Origin: Flexivirga caeni
GTDB lineage: Bacteria; Actinomycetota; Actinomycetes; Actinomycetales; Dermatophilaceae
Assembly: GCF_003724155.1 (NCBI RefSeq)
Contig: NZ_RJJQ01000004.1
Location: forward strand, 1 to 64,000
Direction: 5' to 3'
Length of the DNA: 64,000 nt
Shown here: positions 56,832-64,000 of the stretch, one piece after another
How positions within the stretch are numbered: the first letter of the stretch is position 1
How the letters are laid out: the number at the start of each line of letters is the position of its first letter
Notes under the pieces: model-generated
The model's input: only the letters and a program-made list of their open reading frames with translations
The model's database searches: none
Told to the model about the DNA's origin: nothing
Translations under genes and position numbers: made by a program

Positions 56832-57566
56832 TTGCCTTACACACCACGCCACAAATCAGACCGGACCTTCGTGGCCGGTCGCCGCGCCGTCGGCGCGGTC
56901 ATGGCGTCAGCTGCGACGGTCGGCGCCGGCCTCGCGACCGCTGCGCATGCGAAAGCCGACACGCCATGGAACGTCTGGGACCGGGTTGCCACCTGCGAGT
57001 CCGGCAACAACTGGTCGATCAACACCGGCAACGGGTTCTACGGCGGCCTGCAGTTCACCAAGTCGACCTGGCTCGCCTTCGGCGGCGGCAACTACGCGTC
57101 GAGCGCGCAGTACGCCACGCGTGACCAGCAGATCTACGTCGCGCAGGCGACGCTGCGCGTGCAGGGGCCTGGTGCGTGGCCGGTCTGCTCCGTGCGGGCC
57201 GGACTGACGCGCGCCAACGGGCTGGCTGTGCAGGTCAACCCCGGACCGCCGTCGCCCTCCCCGACACCGACGCCGCCCTCGCGGGGCAGCGGTCGGGCGC
57301 TGGTCCTCGACGGCATCATCGGGCCGCTCACCACGGCCGCGACTCAGCAGTGGCTGGGTGTCCCGCAGAACGGCGCGAACTACCTCACCACCAACACTGT
57401 CGTCGCCCTGCAGGCTAGGGTCGGCGTCTACCAGGACGGCATCATCGGTCCGAAGACCACGGCCGCCCTGCAGCGTTACCTCGGGATCTCCCAGGATGGC
57501 GCGAGCTACTTCAACAGCCGCACCGTCGTGGCCCTGCAGAGTTACCTCAACTCCAAGGGCTACTGA
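56832..57566 (+). CDS. rpf: Resuscitation-promoting factor (transglycosylase) with peptidoglycan-binding repeats
   Basis: A 244-residue secreted protein. The signal peptide cleaves about AHA-KA (residue 40). The Rpf domain (WDRVATCESGNNWSINTGNG; catalytic Glu56) is lysozyme-like and cleaves peptidoglycan glycan strands, waking dormant cells. A PSPSPTPTPP linker leads to two similar repeats, each with DGIIGPxTTAAxQxxLG, resembling PG_binding_1 domains. The start is TTG 56832, with GGAGAGGA about 7 nt upstream; no ATG fits. A strong terminator follows. Confidence 0.92.
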   Translation: MPYTPRHKSDRTFVAGRRAVGAVMASAATVGAGLATAAHAKADTPWNVWDRVATCESGNNWSINTGNGFYGGLQFTKSTWLAFGGGNYASSAQYATRDQQIYVAQATLRVQGPGAWPVCSVRAGLTRANGLAVQVNPGPPSPSPTPTPPSRGSGRALVLDGIIGPLTTAATQQWLGVPQNGANYLTTNTVVALQARVGVYQDGIIGPKTTAALQRYLGISQDGASYFNSRTVVALQSYLNSKGY

Positions 57567-57613
57567 CCCGCTGCACGTGCGTCCTTGCCGGGAAGGCAGG
57601 ACCTGCATGGAGC

Positions 57614-57645
57614 AGGACCCGCACACCGGGCGGTGTGCGGGTCCT
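57614..57645. terminator. 14-bp perfect hairpin between rpf and prpB
   Basis: AGGACCCGCACACC (57614-57627) pairs with 57632-57645 around a 4-nt loop. It lies between convergent rpf and prpB. Confidence 0.9.
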
Positions 57646-57699
57646 CTCAGATTTCCTCGCGGCGTGTTCAGTCGCCCGCCGCAGGGCGGCTATGAGCGG

Positions 57700-58566
57700 T
57701 CACGAATACTGCGCGTCCAGCGCATCCCATTCGGGCTTGTCGACGAGCCGCTGCCGTTCAGCGAAGCCGATCACCAGGTTGTCCTCCTCGGTGACCCGGC
57801 CGCGGTCACGCAACGCGGTGAGCGCGTTCTGCATGCCGAAGACCGCGCCCTGCAGGGCGGCGTTGGCGTAGAGCACGATCCCGTAGCCGACCTCCGCGAG
57901 TTCCGCCGCCGACACCATCGGCGTCTTGCCGCCGATGACGAGGTTGGCGATCAGCGGCTGGTCGACCAGGCCTGGCAGGCGGATGACCTGCTCACGGTCG
58001 GTGAGCGCCTCGATGAAGAGGATGTCGGCGCCCGCTTCGCCGAACGCGCGTGCGCGCTCCACCGCTGCCTCGAAGCCGTACACCGCTGCCGCGTCGGTGC
58101 GGGCCATGATCAGCAACTTGTCGTCCTGCCGGGCATCGACCGCGGCCTTGATCTTGTTGACCGCCTCCTGGGTGTCGATGACCGCCTTGCCGTCGAAGTG
58201 CCCGCACCGTTTCGGGCTCACCTGGTCCTCGAACTGGATGCAGTCGGCGCCGGCACGCTCCAGCACCCGGACCGTGTGCCGCACGTTCAGCGCGTTGCCG
58301 AAACCGGTGTCGGCGTCGACCAGCAGCGGCAGGTCCACCGCGTCACGAATGCGTGCCGTGTGGTCGGCGATCTCGGCCAGGCCCATGAAGCCTTGGTCGG
58401 GCAGGCCAAGTGACATGTTCGTCACGCCCGCGCCGGTGATGTATGACGCCCGGAAGCCGAGGTCCTGGATCACCTTCGCGGACAACGGGTTGAACGAACC
58501 CGGCACGACGACTCCGGCGCGCTCGTCGACGAGCGCGCGAAGCTGTTGCTTGGTCGATGCCGGCAT
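57700..58566 (-). CDS. prpB: Methylisocitrate lyase PrpB
   Basis: A 288-residue ICL/PEP-mutase-family lyase splitting 2-methylisocitrate into pyruvate and succinate. LLVDADTGFGNALNV (metal Asp), FEDQVSPKRCGHFDGK (the KRCGH active-site loop with the catalytic Cys) and MARTDAAAV are diagnostic. ATG 58566 has AAGGAG 5 nt upstream and overlaps the prpD stop (TGATG). Last gene of prpC-prpD-prpB. Confidence 0.95.
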   Translation of the reverse strand: MPASTKQQLRALVDERAGVVVPGSFNPLSAKVIQDLGFRASYITGAGVTNMSLGLPDQGFMGLAEIADHTARIRDAVDLPLLVDADTGFGNALNVRHTVRVLERAGADCIQFEDQVSPKRCGHFDGKAVIDTQEAVNKIKAAVDARQDDKLLIMARTDAAAVYGFEAAVERARAFGEAGADILFIEALTDREQVIRLPGLVDQPLIANLVIGGKTPMVSAAELAEVGYGIVLYANAALQGAVFGMQNALTALRDRGRVTEEDNLVIGFAERQRLVDKPEWDALDAQYS

Positions 58567-60068
58567 CACTTCTCCTTCGGCCCGAAGTCGTTGTCAGCGG
58601 TCACATACAGGTCGACATACTCGTGGACCGGCATCGCGACGAGGCGGTCGTGGTCCAGCGAGATGTCGGCGATCTCCTGCTGCCGGCCCTCGTCGAAGCG
58701 ACGGGCTAGGTTGCGCCGGAACTTCGCCTCCAGCAGCGGCAGGCCCTCCTCGCGGCGACGCCGGTGCCCGATCGGGTATTCGACGACCTCCTCGTCCAGC
58801 GCGGTGCCGTCGGTGAACTTCACGGTGAGCGCGTTGGCGATGCTGCGCTTCTCCGGGTCGTGGTAGTCCTTGGTGAACTGCGGGTCCTCGACACAGTGGA
58901 TCTTGGCGCGCAGCGAGTCGATCCGCGGGTCGGCGGCGACACCGTCCTCGTAGTCGGCGGCAGTCAGCCGGCCGAAGATCAGCGGCACGGCCACCATGTA
59001 CTGGATGCAGTGGTCGCGGTCCGCCGGATTGTTCAGCGGGCCCTGCTTGTCGATGATCCGGATGCACGCCTCGTGCGTGCGGATGGTGACGTCCTCGATG
59101 TCGTCGATCGTCTTGCCCGCGGCGGCGATCCGGTCGCGCAGCGTGTGCGCGGCCTCGACCGCGGTCTGGCTGTGGAACTCCGCCGGGTAGCTGATCTTGA
59201 AGAGCACGTTCTCGGCGACATAGGAACCGTAGGGCCGCTGGAAGGTGAACGGCTTGCCACCGAAGCTGACGTCGTAGAAGCCCCACGTCGGCGCGGTGAG
59301 CACCGTCGGGTAGCCCATCTCACCGGTCTGGGCGATCAGGGCGAGCTTGACCGCGCGGCTGCACGCGTCCCCGGCGGCCCAGCTCTTGCGGCTGCCGGCG
59401 TTGGGTGCGTGCCGGTAGGTGCGCAGCGACTGCCCGTCCACGAACGCCTGCGAGACGGCCGCGAGGGTCTGGTCCCGGGTGAGGCCGAGCAGGGTCGACA
59501 CGACGGCGGTGCTGGCGACCTTCACCAGGATGACGTGGTCGAGACCGACTGCGTTGAAAGAGTTTTCGAGTGCGATGACGCCCTGGATCTCGTGCGCTTT
59601 CACGATGCCTTCGATGACCGCCTGCATGGTGAGCGGCTCCTCGCCACGGGCCACGCGCTCGCGGGAGATCCAGTCGGCGACGGTGAGGATGGCGCCTGAG
59701 TTGTCGCTCGGGTGACCCCACTCGGCGGCCAGCCAGGTGTCGTTGAAGTCGAGCCAGCGCACCAGGGCACCGTTGTCGAACGCCGCCTGCACCGGGTCGA
59801 GCACGTAGTTGGTGCCGATGACGCGGGCGCCGTTCGGCACGACCGTGCCGGGCACGATCGGGCCGAGCAGCTTTGTCGCTGCAGGGTATTCGAGCGCTTC
59901 GAGGCCGCAGCCGAGCGCGTCGATCAGGATGTTGCGCGCGGTGGTCAGAGCCAGCTCGGAGTCGATCCGGTAGTCGCGCACGTAGTCGACGATGTCGACG
60001 AGGACGTCGTCCCAGGCACGGCCGCCGGTCGCGGACTTCGTGGTGGTGTCAGTTTCATTACTGGACAA
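58566..60068 (-). CDS. prpD: 2-methylcitrate dehydratase PrpD
   Basis: A 500-residue MmgE/PrpD-family enzyme removing water from 2-methylcitrate. ALGCGLEALEYPAATKLLGP, WLDFNDTWLAAEWGHPSDN and YPAEFHSQTAVEAAHTLRD match the family. The start is uncertain: no in-frame ATG precedes the conserved WDDVLVDIVDYV, and TTG 60068 gives the usual length. It is 137 bp downstream of prpC, with no clear ribosome-binding site. Confidence 0.9.
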   Translation of the reverse strand: MSSNETDTTTKSATGGRAWDDVLVDIVDYVRDYRIDSELALTTARNILIDALGCGLEALEYPAATKLLGPIVPGTVVPNGARVIGTNYVLDPVQAAFDNGALVRWLDFNDTWLAAEWGHPSDNSGAILTVADWISRERVARGEEPLTMQAVIEGIVKAHEIQGVIALENSFNAVGLDHVILVKVASTAVVSTLLGLTRDQTLAAVSQAFVDGQSLRTYRHAPNAGSRKSWAAGDACSRAVKLALIAQTGEMGYPTVLTAPTWGFYDVSFGGKPFTFQRPYGSYVAENVLFKISYPAEFHSQTAVEAAHTLRDRIAAAGKTIDDIEDVTIRTHEACIRIIDKQGPLNNPADRDHCIQYMVAVPLIFGRLTAADYEDGVAADPRIDSLRAKIHCVEDPQFTKDYHDPEKRSIANALTVKFTDGTALDEEVVEYPIGHRRRREEGLPLLEAKFRRNLARRFDEGRQQEIADISLDHDRLVAMPVHEYVDLYVTADNDFGPKEK

Positions 60069-60205
60069 GGTGTTTCGCCATTCGTGTGGGTGGGTGGAGT
60101 GAAGTGCTGGTATGACGCGAGACGACGACCAGCCCGGTTGCGGCGCGCTGCGAGCCTGCGAGCAGAAGCCGCGGCCGGGTTGCGAGGAGTCGAGCCAGGA
60201 TCGAC

Positions 60206-61354
60206 TCAGCGCTCGTCGAGGGGGACGAACTGCTGGTTCTCCGGGCCGATGTAGGTGGCGCTCGGGCGGATGATCTTGTTGTCGGCGCGCTGCTCCAGCA
60301 CGTGCGCCGCCCAGCCGGTGGTGCGGGCGATCACGAAGAGCGGGGTGAACATGTCGGTCGGCACGCCCATCGCCTTGTAGCTGACGGCACTGAACCAGTC
60401 GGCGTTCGGGAACATCTTCTTGGCGTCGTCCATGACCGACTCGATGCGCTCGGCGACGGCGAAGAGGTTCTCGTCGCCGGTGCCCTCGGTCAGTTCCTTG
60501 GCGACCTGCTTGATGATCTTGTTGCGCGGGTCGGAGATCGTGTAGACGGGGTGCCCGAAGCCGATGACGACTTCCTTGTTCTCCACGCGCCGGCGGATGT
60601 CGGCTTCGGCCTCGTCCGGGCTGGCGTAGCGCTGTTGGATGGTCAGGGCGACCTCGTTCGCGCCGCCGTGCTTCGGGCCGCGCAGGGCGCCGATCGCGCC
60701 GGTGATCGCGGAATACATGTCCGAGCCGGTGCCGGCGATGACGCGCGCGGTGAAGGTCGAGGCGTTGAACTCGTGCTCGGCATACAGGTTGAGGGAGATG
60801 TTCATGGCGCGTACCTGCTCCGCGCTCGGCTCGGTGCCGTGCAGCAGGTGCAGGAAGTGGGCGCCGATCGAGTCGTCGTCGGTCTCCACGTCGATGGCGC
60901 GGCCGTTGTGCGACCAGTGGTACCAGTAGAGGAGCATCGAGCCGAGGCTGGCGATCAGCCGGTCGGCGATGTCGCGGGCGTCGGCGTCGCCCCGGTCTTC
61001 CTTCTCGGGCAGTGCGCTGCCGAGCACGGACACGCCGGTGCGCATCACGTCCATCGGGTGGCTGGCCGCGGGCAGGGCTTCCAGGGCATCGCGCACGGCG
61101 AGTGGCAGGCCGCGCTTGGCCTTCAGGTTTGCCTTGTACGCCGTCAGCTCCGCCGCCGTCGGAAGCTTTCCGTGGATCAGCAGGTAGGCGACCTCTTCGA
61201 AGGACGCGCCTTCGGCGAGATCGTTGATGTCGTAACCGCGGTAGTGCAGATCGTTGCCGTTCTGACCGACGGTGCACAGTGCGGTGTTGCCCGCGGGCGT
61301 TCCCGAGAGGGCGACGGACTTCTTCACCTTCGGCTTGTTGTCGGTTTCACTCAT
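60206..61354 (-). CDS. prpC: 2-methylcitrate synthase PrpC
   Basis: A 382-residue citrate-synthase-family enzyme condensing propionyl-CoA with oxaloacetate. [31 protein letters not shown] (first catalytic His region), GPKHGGANE and [16 protein letters not shown] (second His) are visible. Together with PrpD and PrpB it detoxifies propionyl-CoA from odd-chain fatty acids or branched amino acids. Divergent prpR supports this over housekeeping citrate synthase. Confidence 0.94.
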   Translation of the reverse strand: MSETDNKPKVKKSVALSGTPAGNTALCTVGQNGNDLHYRGYDINDLAEGASFEEVAYLLIHGKLPTAAELTAYKANLKAKRGLPLAVRDALEALPAASHPMDVMRTGVSVLGSALPEKEDRGDADARDIADRLIASLGSMLLYWYHWSHNGRAIDVETDDDSIGAHFLHLLHGTEPSAEQVRAMNISLNLYAEHEFNASTFTARVIAGTGSDMYSAITGAIGALRGPKHGGANEVALTIQQRYASPDEAEADIRRRVENKEVVIGFGHPVYTISDPRNKIIKQVAKELTEGTGDENLFAVAERIESVMDDAKKMFPNADWFSAVSYKAMGVPTDMFTPLFVIARTTGWAAHVLEQRADNKIIRPSATYIGPENQQFVPLDER

Positions 61355-61461
61355 TGCGGCTCCTTGGTGGATCGAAAAGTGGGATGTTCACAACATAAGC
61401 AATGATCGGTTGCCGCTGAAGCCGCAGGACTGTGCGAATTTCGGACAGTTTGCGGTGCTGG

Positions 61462-61479
61462 TTTGCGAAGTTTGCGAAG
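61462..61479. promoter_or_regulatory. Tandem TTTGCGAAG repeats between prpC and prpR
   Basis: TTTGCGAAG occurs at 61462-61470 and 61471-61479, directly before the prpR start, with a degenerate third copy (ATTGCCGGG) next and GTTTGCGG at 61448-61455. RamB/PrpR-type regulators are reported to recognise TTTGCAAA-like sites, so these are probable PrpR operators. Confidence 0.6.
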
Positions 61480-61487
61480 ATTGCCGG

Positions 61488-62912
61488 GTGGCAGCAGGAG
61501 AGTACGCCGGGTTCGTGGTGCGCCGGGCCCGCGAGGAGGCCGGTATGACGGGCGCGGCGCTGGCGCGGCGCTGCGCGATCTCGCCGAGTTATCTCAGCCA
61601 GATCGAGCACAACGCGCGGGTGCTGACTCCTGCAGTGCGGGCGCGCATCGCCCGCGAGCTGGGAGTGGAGGCGCAGCAGCTGACGGTCGACCCCAAGGCG
61701 CGCACCGCGGCGGCGCTGGTGGACAGCTTTGCCGAACATGCGGAGCTGGCGGCGCTGTCGCTGGCGGAGGTGCACCTGGTCGCCGACCAGTTGCCCGGCG
61801 TCGCGTCGGCGTTGCTGAAGCTCGCGAACGGACGGCACGCGGACCGGGAGCGGATCGAGGCGCTGGAGGTCCGTCTCGGCGGCGACCGTGGTGAGGACAT
61901 CGGTCCACAGATGCCGTTCGAGGCGGTGCGCGACTTCATCGCGATGCACCGCAACTACTTCGACACGCTGGACCGGGGCGCGGAGGAACTGGCCGATGCG
62001 CTGTCGCTGCGTCCCCGCAGTCGTTACGAGCAACTGCGAAACTACCTGCGGTCGTTGAAGGTCGAGGTAGTCGAAGGATCCCGCACGGCGGTCGGCGGTC
62101 AGCGGCGCTACGACCCCCAGGCGCGGATGGTGCATGTGGCCACCGAGTTGCGTCCGGCTCAGAAGGCGTTCCAGCTCGCCGGGCAGATCGCGTTGCTGAC
62201 GATGAACGAGCAGATCTCGGCATACCTGCGCACTTCGCCATACACCGACGACGTCACGACCCGGCTGACGCGCATCGGCCTGGCGAACTACTTCGCCGGC
62301 GCATTGCTGCTCCCGTACGGCGAGGTCCTCGCGGCCGCGCGCCGGGTCCGCTACGACTTGGAGATCCTTTCCGCGGAGTTCGACGTCGGCTTCGAGACGG
62401 TCTGCCATCGGCTGAATACTCTTCAGCGGCCTGATAATTCGGGCATCCCGTTCGCGCTGGTGCGCGTGGACCGGGCCGGCAACATCTCCAAGCGGCAGTC
62501 TGCGACACCGTTCCATTTCTCGCGCACGGGCGGCACCTGCCCGCTGTGGACGGTGTATGACGCGTTCACCCGCCCGGGGCAGGTCCTGCGGCAGATCGCG
62601 GAGATGCCCGACGGCCGCGCTCACCTATGGGTCGCCCGGACGGTGACCAGCGGTGCGGTCGGCTTCCGAGCGCCGGAGAAGACCTTCGCCGTCGGGTTGG
62701 GCTGTGACCTCTCCTACGCTCCGCAGACGGTGTATGCCGCGGGCCTCGACCTGGAGGACCGCACCCTGCGCGCGAAGATCGGGATGGGCTGCCGGGTGTG
62801 CGAGCGCCCCGCGTGCCCGCAGCGTGCCGTGCCGTTCGCGGGGCGAACCTTGCAGGTCGACGAGAACCGCGGCCAGCTCTATCCCTACATGCACGAGCCG
62901 GACGAGGAGTGA
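61488..62912 (+). CDS. prpR: PrpR/ScfR-type short-chain fatty-acyl transcriptional regulator
   Basis: A 474-residue regulator. The XRE helix-turn-helix (GAALARRCAISPSYLSQIEH) is followed by a long helical region, a DUF955/ImmA-like segment (RMVHVATELRPAQKAFQLAG, NYFAGALLLPYGEVLAAARR) and a C-terminal domain ending GMGCRVCERPACPQRAVPFA. The three Cys resemble the cluster ligands of mycobacterial PrpR, which binds an iron-sulfur cluster and acyl-CoA. It lies divergent from prpC and probably activates the methylcitrate operon. The GTG start lacks a Shine-Dalgarno site. Confidence 0.92.
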   Translation: MAAGEYAGFVVRRAREEAGMTGAALARRCAISPSYLSQIEHNARVLTPAVRARIARELGVEAQQLTVDPKARTAAALVDSFAEHAELAALSLAEVHLVADQLPGVASALLKLANGRHADRERIEALEVRLGGDRGEDIGPQMPFEAVRDFIAMHRNYFDTLDRGAEELADALSLRPRSRYEQLRNYLRSLKVEVVEGSRTAVGGQRRYDPQARMVHVATELRPAQKAFQLAGQIALLTMNEQISAYLRTSPYTDDVTTRLTRIGLANYFAGALLLPYGEVLAAARRVRYDLEILSAEFDVGFETVCHRLNTLQRPDNSGIPFALVRVDRAGNISKRQSATPFHFSRTGGTCPLWTVYDAFTRPGQVLRQIAEMPDGRAHLWVARTVTSGAVGFRAPEKTFAVGLGCDLSYAPQTVYAAGLDLEDRTLRAKIGMGCRVCERPACPQRAVPFAGRTLQVDENRGQLYPYMHEPDEE

Positions 62913-62965
62913 CGCGTCCCGCGATCATCCGCCGGACTCCGGAAGACCGTCCCAGGTCGCCGAGC

Positions 62966-63015
62966 GGACAGTAGTTGTCGCGAGCCGCGCGCCCTCGTGA
63001 CAACTACTGTCCTTT
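62966..63015 (+). terminator. 19-bp hairpin terminator after prpR
   Basis: 62966-62984 pairs with 62994-63012 (GGACAGTAGTTGTC, one G-U pair, CGAG) around a 9-nt loop, followed by TTT. CGAGCGGACA at its start recalls the arms at 25.7 and 49.0 kb. Confidence 0.9.
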
Positions 63016-63025
63016 CGATGACGGG

Positions 63026-63106
63026 TCAGAAGGAGACGGCGTCGCGCTGGAGGGGGCCGGTCATGCAGTGGCCTCCGCCGCGGCCACGGCCGAGTTCCGC
63101 GCCACG
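63026..63106 (-). pseudogene. C-terminal remnant of an arginine deiminase/DDAH-type amidinohydrolase
   Basis: On the minus strand 26 codons read RGAELGRGRGGGHCMTGPLQ and then RDAVSF before a TGA. ELGRGRGGGHCMT with its Cys matches the extreme C-terminus and catalytic Cys of amidinotransferase-fold hydrolases. A stop codon (63109-63107) and foreign sequence lie upstream, so only this tail survives. Confidence 0.6.
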
Positions 63107-63444
63107 TCACCCGGGCGACCGTGAACGCACGCCTCGACAAGATCACCGAGTCGGGTGTCATCGTCGGCTTCACGGTGCGGGTGCGCGACCCTGCAGGCGT
63201 CACCGCCGTGCGGGCGATCATGCTCGTGGGCGTCGAAGGCCGGAACACTCGCGAGGTGCTCCGCAGCCTGCGCGGCATCCCCGAGATCGCGGCGCTGCAC
63301 ACCACCAACGGCCACTGGGATGTCGTGTCCGAGCTGAGTCGCGAGAATCGTGCCGCGCTCGATCGGGCGCTCAGTATCGTGCGCGGCATCTCGGGTATCC
63401 GCGCCAGCGAAACCAGCATCCTGCTCAGCACCGCCACGTCGTGA
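63103..63444 (+). pseudogene. Lrp/AsnC-family regulator lacking its N-terminal HTH
   Basis: From about 63103 the frame reads HVTRATVNARLDKITESGVI, the recognition helix and wing of an AsnC-type HTH, then the RAM effector domain (VTAVRAIMLVGVEGRNTREV, HWDVVSELSRENRAALDRAL). The first 25-30 residues of the HTH are missing. GTG 63121 could start a 107-residue remnant without DNA binding. The break coincides with the end of the amidinohydrolase remnant. Confidence 0.7.
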
Positions 63445-63449
63445 GACCG

Positions 63450-64000
63450 CTACCGCAGGTGCTGTAGCCAGTCGTTGTAGGCGCGCAACTCGGCGTCGCC
63501 GGTCCTGGACTCGGTGCGGTCGTGCCGCTGTGCCGCGTTCTTGCTGCTGGCCGCCCACGCGACAGCGAGAGCCAGGACGAGCGCCAGGTTGGGCAGCTCC
63601 GTGAAACCCCAGGCGAGGCCGCCACCGAGCTGCTGGTCGTGCACCGGCGAGATGTGCCAGTTCGCCGGTGGGTGGGCGAAGGTACGGGTGAGCAGTGTCG
63701 TCATACCCATGACCACGACACCGAAGAAGGCGTGGAACGGCACGGGGAGGAAGGCTTCCAGCAGCCGGATCGCCGGGCCTTGCCGGTGTGGCGACGGGTC
63801 CAGGCCGAGGATCGGCCAGAACAGCAAGTAGCCGATCAGCACGAAGTGCACCAGCATCAGGTCGTGGCCGATCCAATTGCCCATCAGCCAGTCGAACACG
63901 GGGGTGAAGTAGAGCCCGTAGAGCGTGAGCACGAACACCGGGAGGGTGAAGGCCGGGGAGGTGACGACGGCCGCGAAACGGCTGTTGAGCAGGCGGACCA
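63450..64000 (-). CDS. CtaG-family cytochrome c oxidase assembly membrane protein, 5' end beyond the window
   Basis: At least 183 residues of a polytopic protein, open to the window edge. VLTLYGLYFTPVFDWLMGNW, LMLVHFVLIGYLLFWPILGL and FHAFFGVVVMGMTTLLT contain the conserved His and Met residues of caa3-CtaG proteins, which help insert copper into oxidase; some are fused to CopD. The C-terminus is a basic cytoplasmic tail ending NDWLQHLR. The stop is 6 bp from the convergent regulator remnant. Confidence 0.85.
   Translation of the reverse strand, partial: VRLLNSRFAAVVTSPAFTLPVFVLTLYGLYFTPVFDWLMGNWIGHDLMLVHFVLIGYLLFWPILGLDPSPHRQGPAIRLLEAFLPVPFHAFFGVVVMGMTTLLTRTFAHPPANWHISPVHDQQLGGGLAWGFTELPNLALVLALAVAWAASSKNAAQRHDRTESRTGDAELRAYNDWLQHLR

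Noticed and set aside
60302-61405. 367-codon + strand frame opposite prpC
   Set aside because: Antisense shadow of citrate-synthase-family coding sequence.

Overview
The window is high-GC actinobacterial DNA. The gene set (mycothiol genes mshD and mshA, CarD, GlnR, SenX3-RegX3, an HbhA-like protein, PrpR, a resuscitation-promoting factor) points to Actinomycetota. Gene order and base usage look like a Micrococcales member, perhaps Dermacoccaceae, but that placement is inference from memory. There is one tRNA (Lys, TTT) and no rRNA or CRISPR array.

Positions 1 to about 8,800 are accessory DNA: a transposase tail at the left edge, a frameshifted RloC-like AAA ATPase, a SIR2-domain NADase-like protein, then a two-gene mobile unit made of a tyrosine-recombinase-fold protein without its catalytic tyrosine and a DDE-type protein. 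This block ends beside the tRNA-Lys gene at 8,801-8,873. It also lacks an octamer, GTATG(A/C/T)CG, that is scattered densely over the rest of the window.

From 9 kb rightward the DNA is conserved chromosome. Region 9-17 kb holds an esterase, a Ski2-like helicase, an acyl-CoA synthetase and a FabF-type synthase. Region 17-31 kb is a phosphate and nitrogen block: pstSCAB with a PHO box upstream of pstS, mutT1-ppk, mshD, glnR, a MoaD-like protein, a nitrobindin-like protein, an LCP ligase and YgfZ. Region 31-41 kb holds an XRE regulator and an HbhA-like protein, asparaginase, manA, mshA, ybjN, gpm, phoU and senX3-regX3. The Pst transporter, polyphosphate kinase, PhoU and the SenX3-RegX3 sensor system therefore lie within about 23 kb of each other.

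Region 41-47 kb is carD-ispD-ispF-MBL-cysS-rlmB, with an unusual IspD fused to a P-loop kinase-like domain. Region 47-57 kb has RDD and DUF4032 proteins, an MsiK/UgpC-type ATPase, otsBA, a CBS protein, a Ser/Thr kinase with a multi-pass C-terminus, a ThrE-family exporter and an Rpf. Region 57-63 kb is the methylcitrate operon prpC-prpD-prpB with divergent prpR. The right end holds a deletion scar joining fragments of two genes, and a CtaG-type membrane protein cut by the edge.

Intergenic regions are rich in structure: perfect hairpins, nested double inverted repeats, a dispersed palindromic repeat around a CGACGGTCG core, and hairpins overlapping ribosome-binding sites or start codons. At least fourteen genes have a TANNNT-like -10 box 5-8 nt before the start codon, which suggests leaderless transcripts.
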